Assembly: GCF_024171735.1 (NCBI RefSeq)
Contig: NZ_JAMTCH010000003.1
Coordinates: forward strand, 1,724,841 to 1,788,840
From: Prauserella alba
Lineage (GTDB): Bacteria; Actinomycetota; Actinomycetes; Mycobacteriales; Pseudonocardiaceae
DNA length: 64,000 nt
Reading direction: 5' to 3'
Shown here: positions 16,447 to 25,198 of the stretch, one piece after another
Layout: the number at the start of each line of letters is the position of its first letter
Numbering within the stretch: position 1 is the first letter of the stretch
The notes under the pieces: generated by a model
The model's database searches: none
Seen by the model: only the letters and a program-made list of their open reading frames with translations
Told to the model about the DNA's origin: nothing
Translations under genes and position numbers: made by a program

Positions 16447-17337
16447 TCAGGCTCCCGATTCCTCCGGCCGAGCCACGACGACCGGGCACGGCGCGTGGAT
16501 CACCAGCGCCTGGCTCGTCGACCCGAGCAGCATGCCTGAGAAACCGCCGCGGCCCCGCGTGCCGACCACCACGAGCTGCGCGCCCTCGGCGTGCCGCAAC
16601 AACGCGCGGACCGGCCGCCCTGCCTCGAGCACCTCGCGCACTTCGACCTCCGGGTAGCGTTCCCGCCACGGCGCCAGCGCTTCGTCGAGGAGCGTGCGCC
16701 CTGCGGCCTCCACCTCCGTCAGGTCCGTCGGGAACGGATATGCGTAAGGTCCTTCGGTCGCGATCACATCGTTCCAGGTATGCGCCGCAACGAGTGGCAC
16801 GCCGCGTAGCTGCGCGGCGTCGAAGGCATACGCCAACGCCCGCCGCGCATGCTCCGACCCGTCCACACCAACGACCACGTGCCCTGTCGTCGGAGGAGGG
16901 TCGTCGTAGCGTTTACCGCGGACCACGATGACGTCGCTGTGGGCATGTCCGGCCAGTGACACCGCCACGGATCCGACGAGCATGCCGGTGAAGCCGCCGA
17001 GCCCACGCGAGCCGATCACCACACATCTCGCACCGCGCGACTCCTTCGCCAGCACGTGGGCCGGCTGGCCCTCGGTCCGTTGCGCCTCCACCTCAACACC
17101 CGGAACTGCCTGCGCGATCTCGGTCCGCGCGGCGTCCAATGCAGTCTGGGCCTGCTGTTCGACACCCGCCCGTACCTTCTCCACCGAGTACACGAACGCC
17201 GGATAGGCACCGCTCGGCACGAAGTAGGCGAAAACCAGCCGCACCGTGTCACCCCGCCGTTCGGCCTCACGGCCCGCCCACACCGCCGCGTGCATCGCCG
17301 ATGCGGACCCGTCGATCCCTGCCACGATCGTTGCCAT
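16447..17337 (-). CDS. Universal stress protein, tandem UspA, first gene of operon
   Basis: This 296-residue protein has two UspA domains with GSRGLGGFTGMLVGSVA and GTRGRGGFSGMLLGSTS as nucleotide-binding loops, both complete. ATG 17337 starts the MATIVAGIDGSASA strand. It is the promoter-proximal gene of the Usp-Acg-Usp operon. No DosR-type 20-bp palindrome is visible upstream, but an inverted repeat lies at 17379-17394. Confidence 0.92.
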   Translation of the reverse strand: MATIVAGIDGSASAMHAAVWAGREAERRGDTVRLVFAYFVPSGAYPAFVYSVEKVRAGVEQQAQTALDAARTEIAQAVPGVEVEAQRTEGQPAHVLAKESRGARCVVIGSRGLGGFTGMLVGSVAVSLAGHAHSDVIVVRGKRYDDPPPTTGHVVVGVDGSEHARRALAYAFDAAQLRGVPLVAAHTWNDVIATEGPYAYPFPTDLTEVEAAGRTLLDEALAPWRERYPEVEVREVLEAGRPVRALLRHAEGAQLVVVGTRGRGGFSGMLLGSTSQALVIHAPCPVVVARPEESGA

Positions 17338-17378
17338 GGACTGCGCTCCCCTCGGATACCTACCGCCGGCCCCGCCGG

Positions 17379-17394
17379 CGTGACCACGGTCACG
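17379..17394. promoter_or_regulatory. Inverted repeat upstream of the Usp operon
   Basis: CGTGACC-AC-GGTCACG has 7-bp arms and a 2-bp spacer, about 42 bp upstream of the Usp start. It is a plausible operator; the regulator is unknown. Confidence 0.45.
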
Positions 17395-17530
17395 TCAGGT
17401 CACAGAATCGGAGATTACTCGCGCGCACCCGGCTCGGCAGTGCAGTCGCCGAGCCGGGTGCGCGCCGATGCCCGTGCCGCGGGCGCGGCCGTGGCCGCCG
17501 TCCGCACCGCGCGCGAGTACCGTCGCCGGT

Positions 17531-19885
17531 GTGAGTGGTGACAGTGCGGCAGGTGGGACGGCCCGCACCCCGACGACCTTCCACTGGGGCCGCTACGACG
17601 TGGTGTCCTCCGGTGACCGGGTCGTCGCGGTGGAACCGCATCCGGGGGATCCGGATCCGTCGCCGATCGGGGCGGGCGCAGGCGAGGTGAACCACGCGCC
17701 GTACCGGATCACCCGCCCGATGGTGCGCGAAGGCTGGCTCCTGGGCGAGGGCGACTCGGTCCGCGGACGGGACCGGTTCGTCACCGTGACCTGGGAACGC
17801 GCGGTCGAACTCGCGGCGGGTGAGCTCGCCCGGGTCCGCGCCGAGCACGGGCCTGCGGCGATCTACGGCGGCTCCTACGGCTGGGGAAGCGCCGGGCGGT
17901 TCCACCATCCACAGAGCCAGATCCACCGGTTCCTCGCCATGGCAGGCGGGTACACCGCGTCGGTCAACACCTACAGCTTCGCCGCCATGGAGGTCGTGCT
18001 GCCGCACGTGATCGGCGGCACGCCGACGAGCCTGCACGAGCGCGGGCCGACATGGCGGGAGATCACCGAGCACGCAGGCCTCGTCGTCTCGTTCGGCGGG
18101 CTGGCCGCGAAGAACACGCAGATGGTGCCGGGCGGTCCGAGCAGGCACACGCAGACGTCGTGGCAACGCGCCGCGGCCGGGGCCGGGGTGCGGTTCGTCA
18201 ACGTCTCCCCCGTCCGCGACGACGCCGCGGACGAGCTCGGCGCGCAGTGGCTGCCGCTGCGGCCGGGGACCGACACGGCGCTGATGCTGGCGCTGACCCA
18301 CGTCCTGCTCGCCGAGGGACTCGCCGACACCGACTTCGCGACCCGCTGCTGCGTCGGTTTCGACCGGTTCGGTGACTACGTGCTCGGCCGGAGCGACGGC
18401 ACGGCGAAGGATCCGGCATGGGCCTCCGGCATCACCGGAGTGCCGGCGGACGCCATCCGCGAGCTCGCTCGCACGATCGCCGCACATCGCACCGTGATCA
18501 ACCTCGCATGGTCGATCCAGCGGCACGACCACGGCGAACAGCCGTACTGGGCGGGCATCGCGCTGGCGGCACTGTCCGGATCGTGCGGCCTGCCGGGCGG
18601 CGGGCCGGCGGGCGGTCTGGGCATCGCCGAGCACGGCACCCGCGGCCATCGGCGGATCGCCGCGCTGCCCCAGCCCGCCGGCGGCGCCGTGGCCCGCATC
18701 CCGGTGGCGCGGATCGCCGACATGCTCCTCGACCCGGGCGGGACGATCGACTACGACGGCGAGCGCATCACCTTCCCGGACACCCGCCTCGTGTACTGGG
18801 CGGGTGGCAACCCGTTCCACCACCACCAGGACCTCGGCAGGTTGGAGCGGGCGTGGCAGCGCCCGGACACGGTGATCGTCCACGAATCGTGGTGGAACGC
18901 GACGGCCAGGCGTGCCGACATCGTCTTCCCGGTGGCCACCACGCTCGAGCGGGACGATTTCGCGCTGGGCGCCGCCGACTCGACCATGACCGCCATGCAC
19001 CGCGCGGTGCCGCCACCCGCGGACGTACGCACCGACCACGCGGTCTTCGCGGCACTCGCCGAGCGGCTCGGCTTCGGTGAACGGTTCACCGAAGGCCGCA
19101 CCGAAGGGCAGTGGGTGCGCGAACTGTACGACCGCACGCGCGAGCGGCTCGGTGCCGAGGGAATCGACCTTCCCGGCTTCGACGAGTTCTGGCGTACGGG
19201 GTCGGCGGCCCTGCCCGAGAAGGACATGACGCCCGACGGCGGTTCGTTCGCCGCACTGCGCGCCGATCCCGCGGGGGCTCCCCTCGCGACCCCGTCCGGC
19301 AGGATCGAACTGGTCAGCGACACGGTCGCCGCGTTCGGCTATCCCGACTGTCCCGGCATGCCCGTCTGGCTCGAACCGTACGAGCGACTCGGCACCGAGG
19401 CCGCCGAGCGCCACGGCCTGCACCTGGTGTCGAACCAGCCGAAGACGCGGCTGCACTCGCAGTACGACGGCGGCCGCATCAGCCGGGATTCGAAGGTCGG
19501 CGGCCGCGAACCCGTCGACCTGCACCCCGACGACGCCCGTGACCGCGGCATCGCCGACGGCGATGCCGTGCGGATCCACAACGATCGCGGGGCCTGCCTC
19601 GCGGGTGCGCGGCTCACGGACGCGGTGCGGCCCGGTGTGGCGGTGCTGGCCACGGGCGCGTGGTTCGACCCGGACGCCGACGGGGTCTGCCGTCACGGCA
19701 ACCCGAACGTCCTGACCCGCGACGTCGGAACGTCCCGGCTCGCCCAGGGGCCGACGTCCGGCACCACGCTCGTCGAGATCGAACCCGCCGGCCCCGACGT
19801 TCCCGCCGTCCGCGCGTTCGACCCGCCCGAGATCGTCGACACCGACGAAGCCGTCACGGCGACGGGGTCCGGGCGTCCCGGATAG
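17531..19885 (+). CDS. Molybdopterin oxidoreductase, DMSO/TMAO/biotin-sulfoxide reductase family
   Basis: This 784-residue protein has the length and lack of an N-terminal Fe-S cluster typical of the DMSO/TMAO/BisC class. GSYGWGSAGRFHHPQSQ and NTYSFAAMEVVLPHVIGG are the signature blocks; Ser149 in the second fits the molybdenum-ligand serine. The C-terminal domain has HPDDARDRGIADGD and the usual cofactor-binding strand. There is no Tat signal, so it is probably a cytoplasmic biotin or methionine sulfoxide reductase rather than respiratory. GTG 17531 was chosen because TACCGT lies 7 bp upstream as a leaderless -10; an ATG at 17468 is possible. Confidence 0.9.
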   Translation: MSGDSAAGGTARTPTTFHWGRYDVVSSGDRVVAVEPHPGDPDPSPIGAGAGEVNHAPYRITRPMVREGWLLGEGDSVRGRDRFVTVTWERAVELAAGELARVRAEHGPAAIYGGSYGWGSAGRFHHPQSQIHRFLAMAGGYTASVNTYSFAAMEVVLPHVIGGTPTSLHERGPTWREITEHAGLVVSFGGLAAKNTQMVPGGPSRHTQTSWQRAAAGAGVRFVNVSPVRDDAADELGAQWLPLRPGTDTALMLALTHVLLAEGLADTDFATRCCVGFDRFGDYVLGRSDGTAKDPAWASGITGVPADAIRELARTIAAHRTVINLAWSIQRHDHGEQPYWAGIALAALSGSCGLPGGGPAGGLGIAEHGTRGHRRIAALPQPAGGAVARIPVARIADMLLDPGGTIDYDGERITFPDTRLVYWAGGNPFHHHQDLGRLERAWQRPDTVIVHESWWNATARRADIVFPVATTLERDDFALGAADSTMTAMHRAVPPPADVRTDHAVFAALAERLGFGERFTEGRTEGQWVRELYDRTRERLGAEGIDLPGFDEFWRTGSAALPEKDMTPDGGSFAALRADPAGAPLATPSGRIELVSDTVAAFGYPDCPGMPVWLEPYERLGTEAAERHGLHLVSNQPKTRLHSQYDGGRISRDSKVGGREPVDLHPDDARDRGIADGDAVRIHNDRGACLAGARLTDAVRPGVAVLATGAWFDPDADGVCRHGNPNVLTRDVGTSRLAQGPTSGTTLVEIEPAGPDVPAVRAFDPPEIVDTDEAVTATGSGRPG

Positions 19886-19970
19886 TGGACGTCGGTCGTG
19901 CGTGCCGCGCCCCGACGTAAAGTGCGAAGCAGGCACCGGCGCCGCACCCGGCTCGCGACCGCCGCATCTC

Positions 19971-20075
19971 GGCCACGGCGTCACCGGCCACGGCGTCACC
20001 GGCCTCGATGTGAACCGCCACAGTGAACCGGCCGCCACTGCCGAGCGCAGTGTGACCGGCCACCGCTGCCGAGCG
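19971..20075. repeat. Short tandem repeats upstream of yeeE-like gene
   Basis: A perfect 15-bp unit (GGCCACGGCGTCACC) occurs twice at 19971-20000. It is followed by two degenerate 27/28-bp units at 20021-20047 and 20048-20075, each ending CTGCCGAGCG. They fill most of the 291-bp gap before the YeeE-type gene; there is no gene in this gap. Confidence 0.8.
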
Positions 20076-20176
20076 TGAGAGCGGCCACGGGCCCGCCACC
20101 CAATCGACCCCGCGGGTCGCGGCGATTCCACTGAGGATCGCCGCGCGCCCGCCGCAGCACCGACGCAGGAGCGACC

Positions 20177-21448
20177 GTGTCCACCGACACCGACCCGACA
20201 CCCGTGCGCAGCTTCCTGACCACGTCGCCGACCTCGCGGCCGGCGCCGCACCGGCAGCCGGAGGGGCCCGTGCGGCCGGTGCCGCTCGTCGTCGCGGGAA
20301 TCGCAGCGCTCGCGCTCGCCTGGTACGTCTGGTCCGTGCACGGAGCCCGCTTCGGCGCGCTGCTGGTCATCGGCCTGCTGCTCGGTGTGGCGCTGTTTCA
20401 TTCGCGGTTCGGCTTCACCTCCGCATGGCGGCAGCTGATCGGTGTCGGCAACGGTGAGGGGCTGCGGGCTCACACACTGCTGCTCGGCACGGCGGCCACG
20501 CTCATCGCGCTGGTCGTCGGCACCGGCACCGGCCTCTTCGGCACCACACCCGAGGCGAGCGCCGGTCCCATCGGCCTCGCGCTGTTCGTCGGCGCCACGC
20601 TGTTCGCGATCGGCATGCAACTGGGCGGTGCGTGCGCGTCGGGCACGCTGTTCGCCGTCGGATCGGGCCAGTCGACGATCGTGTTGACGCTCGGTGGGTT
20701 CGTCGTCGGCTCCGTGCTCTACACGTTCGCGTTCCCCGTGCTCGACGGCTGGCCTGCGGTGCCCGGTCTGCTGCTGTCCGACCACGTCGGATGGTTCGGT
20801 TCCTGGGCGATCACGATCGCCGTGCTGCTGCTCATCGTCGTGGCGACCCGTGTCGTGCAGGCCCGGCGCAACCCGCCGCCGGTCGGCGCTCCACCCACCG
20901 CGCGCGGCTTCGCCCGGGTGCTGCGCGGTTCCTGGCCGATGCTGGTGGGTGCTGTCGTACTGGGCGTGCTGGCCGCCGCGGTGGTGCTCGTCTCCGGTGG
21001 CATCTGGGGCGTGACGACCGCGTTCGCGTTGTGGGGTGCGAAGCTGCTCCAGCTGATCGGCCTGCACCCCGAGACGTGGGACTTCTGGCAGCAGCCGCGG
21101 TTCGCCGAGATGCTCGGCGATTCGGTGTGGACGGAGAAGACGACGCTCACGAACGTGGGCATCATCCTCGGCGCGGCCGTCGCCTCCGCCGCGGCCGGTG
21201 CGTGGAAGATCCGGGCGGAGATCCCGTGGCGCACGGCCGTCGCCGCGGTCCTCGGCGGCATCCTGATGGGAATCGGTGCACGCCTCGCCGGCGGCTGCAA
21301 CATCGGTGCCTACCTCGGCGGCATCTCCACCGGCAGCCTGCACGGCTGGTTGTGGGGCGCGTTCGCGCTGTTCGGCACCTGGGTCGGCATCAAACTCCGT
21401 CCGCTGTTCGGCCTCGGCATCCCCCGGCGGAGCGACGGCGTGTGCTGA
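20177..21448 (+). CDS. YeeE/YedE family sulfur transporter
   Basis: This 423-residue membrane protein has about ten segments and the two half-repeats of the YeeE/YedE (TsuA) family: IGMQLGGACASGTLFAVGSG and GIGARLAGGCNIGAYLGG. Each carries the conserved cysteine through which thiosulfate or another sulfur anion is thought to pass. It is the full-length fused form. GTG 20177 follows CAGGAGCG. No rhodanese or TusA-like gene is adjacent, though many homologues have one. It follows the molybdenum sulfoxide reductase in the same direction, so a sulfur-handling link is possible. Confidence 0.88.
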   Translation: MSTDTDPTPVRSFLTTSPTSRPAPHRQPEGPVRPVPLVVAGIAALALAWYVWSVHGARFGALLVIGLLLGVALFHSRFGFTSAWRQLIGVGNGEGLRAHTLLLGTAATLIALVVGTGTGLFGTTPEASAGPIGLALFVGATLFAIGMQLGGACASGTLFAVGSGQSTIVLTLGGFVVGSVLYTFAFPVLDGWPAVPGLLLSDHVGWFGSWAITIAVLLLIVVATRVVQARRNPPPVGAPPTARGFARVLRGSWPMLVGAVVLGVLAAAVVLVSGGIWGVTTAFALWGAKLLQLIGLHPETWDFWQQPRFAEMLGDSVWTEKTTLTNVGIILGAAVASAAAGAWKIRAEIPWRTAVAAVLGGILMGIGARLAGGCNIGAYLGGISTGSLHGWLWGAFALFGTWVGIKLRPLFGLGIPRRSDGVC

Positions 21449-21532
21449 GCCGGCTCCGGTCGCACGTTCGCCCGACCGCACCTCCCTTCGTCGGTCGGGC
21501 GGCCTCCCGTGCCGCGGGCTCCTCGCAGCAGG

Positions 21533-21585
21533 CGAGCGGGCGTCGTGGGCCGCCGCCGGCGCGGCAGGGCCACGACGCCCGCTCG
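21533..21585. terminator. Strong bidirectional hairpin terminator
   Basis: A perfect 16-bp stem (CGAGCGGGCGTCGTGG at 21533-21548 with its complement at 21570-21585) encloses a GC-rich 21-nt loop. It lies between the converging YeeE-type and MFS genes. Confidence 0.85.
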
Positions 21586-21609
21586 GGTGCGGTCACGCGG
21601 GTCGTGCGC

Positions 21610-23001
21610 TCAGGTGCCTGCGTGGTCGGCCGAGGTCCGGCCGGTCGCTTCGACCCCGAGGTCGGTCCCCTTCGGTTCCTTCACCAGTGACACCGCGCCG
21701 CCGGAGATCACGGCGAGCAGCATGATGTACAGGCCGACCGAACCGCCCCATCCGGTGCCCTGCACCAGCAGTTCCGCGATCGTCGGTGCGAACGCACCGC
21801 CGAGGATCGCACCGAGCGCGTACCCGATCGACACGCCCGAGTAGCGCACGCTCACCGGGAACATCTCGGCGTACAGGGCCGACATCGGGCCGTACGAGAA
21901 GCCGAGTCCCAGGGCCAGGATCACGATGCCCACGGCGAACAGCGTCAGGTCACCGGTGTCGACCAGCAGGAACATGGGCAACATCCACAGGAACATGAAG
22001 GCGTAGCCGAACTGGAACGTGCGCACCCGGCCGATGCGGTCCGACAGCATGCCGCCCCACAGCGTGGACGCCAGCCAGGCCACCGAGGCGATGACGATGA
22101 CCGTGAGGATCGCCGACCGCTCCAGCCCGAGCACGTTCGTGCCGTAGGTCAGGAAGTACGCGATGACCAGGTAGCCGGCCGCGTTGTTGCCCACGAAGAT
22201 CAGCGCGGTCAGCAGGACTTCCCGTTTGTTGCGGCGCATCAGGTCCCGCAACGGTGCCGACGATTCCTTCCGGCGTTCCAGCATCTCCTGGAACACCGGG
22301 CTCTCCTCGACGGCCCGCCGGATCGCGTAGCCCACGACGACCAGCACCACCGAGAACAGGAACGGAATCCGCCAGCCCCACGCCTCGAACTGCGCCGCCG
22401 TGGTGAGCGACGTGACCGCCCACAGCATGCCGGTAGCGAGGATCAGACCGATGGGAACGCCGATCTGCGGGTACGCACCGAACACGCCTCGCCGGTTCAC
22501 CGGCGCGTGCTCCACCGCCATCAGCGCGGCGCCGCCCCATTCGCCGCCGGCGGAGAATCCCTGCAGGATCCGCAGCAGCATCAGCAGGATCGGGGCCGCG
22601 ATGCCGATCTCGCTGTAAGTCGGGAGCAGGCCGATGAGCGACGTCGCCCCGCCCATGGTGACGAGTGTGAGCACCAGCATCTTCTTGCGGCCGAGTCGGT
22701 CGCCGTACCGGCCGGCGATGATGGCGCCGAGTGGCCGGAAGAGGAAGCTGATGCCGATCGTCGCCAGCGACACGACCGCGGCGAGCCCGGGAGATTCCTC
22801 GCTGAGCGGGCCGAAGAACAGCGGCGCGAGCACCAGGCCCGCGGCCTGCGCGTAGATGAAGAAGTCGAACCACTCGATGGACGTTCCGGCGAGAGTGCTG
22901 GCCAGCACCTTCCGTTCACCGGCCGTCAGCTTCCGTCGGTCCACTCGGCGGCGGTCGTCGTCCTGCGGTGAGGACCCGTGCAGTGGGGACTGCGGTTCCA
23001 T
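21610..23001 (-). CDS. MHS-type MFS transporter (proline/betaine or dicarboxylate permease-like)
   Basis: This 463-residue protein has 12 predicted membrane segments. AGTSIEWFDFFIYAQAAG, GRYGDRLGRKKMLV and RILQGFSAGGEWGGAALMAVEHA are signature blocks of the metabolite:H+ symporter group. It resembles the shikimate/ketoglutarate/proline-betaine branch and is a paralogue of the 8093-9442 transporter. ATG 23001 follows ACGGAG; the frame stays open upstream but without a ribosome site. It lies alone between the terminator and the CMD-family gene. Confidence 0.9.
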   Translation of the reverse strand: MEPQSPLHGSSPQDDDRRRVDRRKLTAGERKVLASTLAGTSIEWFDFFIYAQAAGLVLAPLFFGPLSEESPGLAAVVSLATIGISFLFRPLGAIIAGRYGDRLGRKKMLVLTLVTMGGATSLIGLLPTYSEIGIAAPILLMLLRILQGFSAGGEWGGAALMAVEHAPVNRRGVFGAYPQIGVPIGLILATGMLWAVTSLTTAAQFEAWGWRIPFLFSVVLVVVGYAIRRAVEESPVFQEMLERRKESSAPLRDLMRRNKREVLLTALIFVGNNAAGYLVIAYFLTYGTNVLGLERSAILTVIVIASVAWLASTLWGGMLSDRIGRVRTFQFGYAFMFLWMLPMFLLVDTGDLTLFAVGIVILALGLGFSYGPMSALYAEMFPVSVRYSGVSIGYALGAILGGAFAPTIAELLVQGTGWGGSVGLYIMLLAVISGGAVSLVKEPKGTDLGVEATGRTSADHAGT

Positions 23002-23227
23002 GTGAACTCCGTTGTTCGAACCGTGCCGGTGAGGCGGTCGCCTGCCGGCGCACCGCACCTCGCCCGGCAGGCGGAGCGCGGCGGTGATCGAGAATGCGAC
23101 ATCGAACGCCGTGACGCCAGCCCCCTTCGCGACGACCCTGTCGGGGTGGGCCGTCATGAACGTTGCCCTCCGGGCACGGGAAGGGCCGGCAGCCGGCGAG
23201 GCTGCTGGCCCGGTCGAGGGACAGGGC

Positions 23228-23653
23228 TCAGTTGGCGGGAGCGGTGTCGCGCTCGGTGAAGACCTCCCGCGCTGCGAAGGTGGCATGCACGGCGCGGGGG
23301 AATCCGCAGTAGCAGGCGGCGTGCAGGATGACCTCGGTGATTTCTTCCCGGCTGATGCCCACGTTCAGTGCCGCGCCGATGTGCACCTTGAGCTGTGGTT
23401 CGCAGCCGCCGAGCGCGATCAAGGAGCCCAGAGTGACGAGTTGGCGGCTCCGGGGATCCAAGCCCGGACGGTCATGGATGTCGCCGAAGCCGAACGCCGC
23501 GACGTGGTGCCCGAGCGCTGGGTTGAGGTCGGCGAGTGAGTCGATCACTTCCTCGCCGGCCTGTCCGTCGATTCGCGACAGTACTGACCGTCCGTGGCGG
23601 CGGCGAGCGAGCTCACGCAACGCCTCGATCGAGACCCCGCCCGGCGGATCCAC
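23228..23653 (-). CDS. Carboxymuconolactone decarboxylase family protein, with upstream in-frame amber codon
   Basis: The 141-residue frame has DPRSRQLVTLGSLIALGGCEPQLKVHIGAALNVG and EEITEVILHAACYCGFPRA (each quoted in parts below family length), the CMD/AhpD-like blocks. The GTG at 23653 opens the frame after an amber codon at 23669-23671. An ATG at 23695 lies in the same frame, with TAGCGT seven bases upstream as a leaderless -10, and would add MEPDETLR, the stop, then ALRLA. Length suits a stand-alone CMD protein of about 140-150 residues, whose members are gamma-CMD-like or peroxidase-like enzymes. Read-through, re-initiation at GTG, or an inactivated gene are all possible. Confidence 0.8.
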   Translation of the reverse strand: MDPPGGVSIEALRELARRRHGRSVLSRIDGQAGEEVIDSLADLNPALGHHVAAFGFGDIHDRPGLDPRSRQLVTLGSLIALGGCEPQLKVHIGAALNVGISREEITEVILHAACYCGFPRAVHATFAAREVFTERDTAPAN

Positions 23654-23705
23654 CGCCAGCCGAAGCGCCTAGCGCAACGTCTCGTCCGGTTCCATGACGA
23701 GGACG

Positions 23706-25169
23706 CTAGAGATGTGAGCGCACTCGAACGCAAGCGCGCCATCGAGCAATGTCCCCGGTCAGCACTCCTAGAACGGTGGGTTGTCGTCTAGAACGGTGGG
23801 TTGTCGTCGTGCTTCCGTTGCGGCGGGACCGGTTCCCGCTCCGGTTCGATGCGGGACGGTGTCGGGTCGCTGCGGTAGTCGGGATCGCCACGGTGTCGGG
23901 GATCGACGCGGTAGTCGGGGTGGTCGAGGTCGGCGCAATAACCACGGTCGCGGGGGACGGCTCTGGGCCGGGTTGCGCAGCGTGGCCAGGTTGCGCGTTG
24001 TCCCGCCGTCGTCGCGGGTCGAGGACGGGTTCGCGGTGGCCGGTGTAGGTCGCGCCGTGTGGGGTCGTCACCCGGGTGACGCCGTGGCCGGGGTCGTAGC
24101 CGGTGATCCACCCGGGTTGGTCTTTGAGCCGGTGGTGCCGCCGGCACCGCGGACCGCCGTTGGCCACCGACGTGGCTCCGCCCGCTGCGGCCCACGGGCG
24201 TTCGTGGTCGTGGTCGCAATGCCGTGCCGGACGGTGGCACCACGGCATGACACATTCCCGGTCCCGCACCCGCACCAAGTCCCGGATCACCGCGCTCGGC
24301 CGCCGACGCGTCCGCCCCAGGTCGACCGGTTCACCCGTGCCGGGATCGCACAGCACTGCACGCCAAATGCTGCGGGAGTTGGTCATGATCTCCCGCGCGA
24401 CCGGGGCGGGAATGGGTCCGTAACCGTCCAGCTCGCATCCCTCGTCGGAGATCGTCAGGGCCGCATCGACGGGAACGTGCAGGTGCACCATGGCCGCCGC
24501 TTCTGGCACCGTCACGCCAGGGTCACGGCCCAGCAGCAGGTCCGCGGTCACGTCCGCCCGCAGCTGATCCAACGTGCGCACGTCACCGCCGCGGCGCAGT
24601 GACCGGGCCATCCCATCCACGCGCGTATAGCACGCCGCCGCGACCTCCGCAGGCAGGCTCACGTCGAGTGACGACATCACGTGCTCGCCCGGTGTGAGTT
24701 CGACCCGGCGTTCCGAACGCGCCCGCCGCGCACGTTCGGTCTGCCCATCGGGGTCCACCTTCTCCACCAACCGGCGCACCCGCTGGGCCAGATTCACCGG
24801 CTGCCACGCCGTCGCCGGCGCATCCACCAACCGTTCCGCCAGCAGACCATCCACTTGCCGGGCGGCCCCGTCGTCGAGCGGGTCGACCGCGGCCAGTACC
24901 CGCCGCACCCCGTACGACTCGAGTTCACCGGTACGCATCGAGTCGAGCAGCTGCGGCATCCGCCGCACCACCGACACACCGTCATCGATCCGACGTTCCA
25001 CCTCGCGCGTCGAAACCCGCAGCACCGGCGTCAACTCCTCCGCCACGCCACGGTCGTCACCCACGGCAGCAGAGATGCGGGCGAGTAGCGCCAACTCCTC
25101 GGCATCGAGCTGCGCCCGCCGAGCGCGAATCTCCCGTGCCCGTTCGATCATGTCCCCCACGTCATCCAC
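23706..25169 (-). CDS. DUF222 / HNH endonuclease (13E12 type)
   Basis: This protein of about 487 residues has an N-terminal DUF222 domain (REIRARRAQLDAEELALL, VRRVLAAVDPLDDG) and a C-terminal HNH module: R-D-R-E-C-V-M-P-W-C, then C-D-H-D-H-E-R-P-W, NGGPRCRRHHRLK. Cys and His residues of the HNH zinc site are all present. GTG 25169 was chosen because TATAGT lies 7 bp upstream and a LexA-like box overlaps the promoter. The family is multicopy in actinobacteria and part of the mycobacterial damage response. The C-terminal tail looks odd: another frame ends HDDNPPF, a common family terminus, at a 20-bp duplication. Confidence 0.85.
   Translation of the reverse strand: MDDVGDMIERAREIRARRAQLDAEELALLARISAAVGDDRGVAEELTPVLRVSTREVERRIDDGVSVVRRMPQLLDSMRTGELESYGVRRVLAAVDPLDDGAARQVDGLLAERLVDAPATAWQPVNLAQRVRRLVEKVDPDGQTERARRARSERRVELTPGEHVMSSLDVSLPAEVAAACYTRVDGMARSLRRGGDVRTLDQLRADVTADLLLGRDPGVTVPEAAAMVHLHVPVDAALTISDEGCELDGYGPIPAPVAREIMTNSRSIWRAVLCDPGTGEPVDLGRTRRRPSAVIRDLVRVRDRECVMPWCHRPARHCDHDHERPWAAAGGATSVANGGPRCRRHHRLKDQPGWITGYDPGHGVTRVTTPHGATYTGHREPVLDPRRRRDNAQPGHAAQPGPEPSPATVVIAPTSTTPTTASIPDTVAIPTTAATRHRPASNRSGNRSRRNGSTTTTHRSRRQPTVLGVLTGDIARWRACVRVRSHL
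23769..23808. repeat. Perfect 20-bp tandem duplication at the HNH gene 3' end
   Basis: The unit beginning TAGAACGGTGGGTTG recurs without mismatch at 23769-23788 and 23789-23808. It spans the sequence that would encode the DDNPPF-stop terminus in the alternative frame. Confidence 0.93.
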
Positions 25170-25176
25170 GCCATCA

Positions 25177-25198
25177 ACTATACCGAACACTTGGTCGA
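25177..25198 (-). promoter_or_regulatory. LexA-like SOS box and leaderless promoter
   Basis: On the minus strand TCGACC-AAGT-GTTCGG (25183-25198) matches the actinobacterial LexA box TCGAAC-N4-GTTCGA at 10 of 12 positions. It is followed directly by TATAGT (25177-25182), which lies 7 bp before the HNH gene's GTG. LexA bound here would cover the promoter. Confidence 0.6.

Noticed and set aside
17338-17460. DosR box upstream of the Usp operon
   Set aside because: No match to the GGGACTnnAGTCCC-type palindrome was found by eye; only an unrelated inverted repeat is present.
17390-21481. 1363-codon open frame on the minus strand
   Set aside because: It is antisense to the molybdoenzyme and the YeeE-type gene, both with clear motifs. 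Its product is Arg/Gly/His-rich without domains. Long antisense frames arise by chance at 70% GC.
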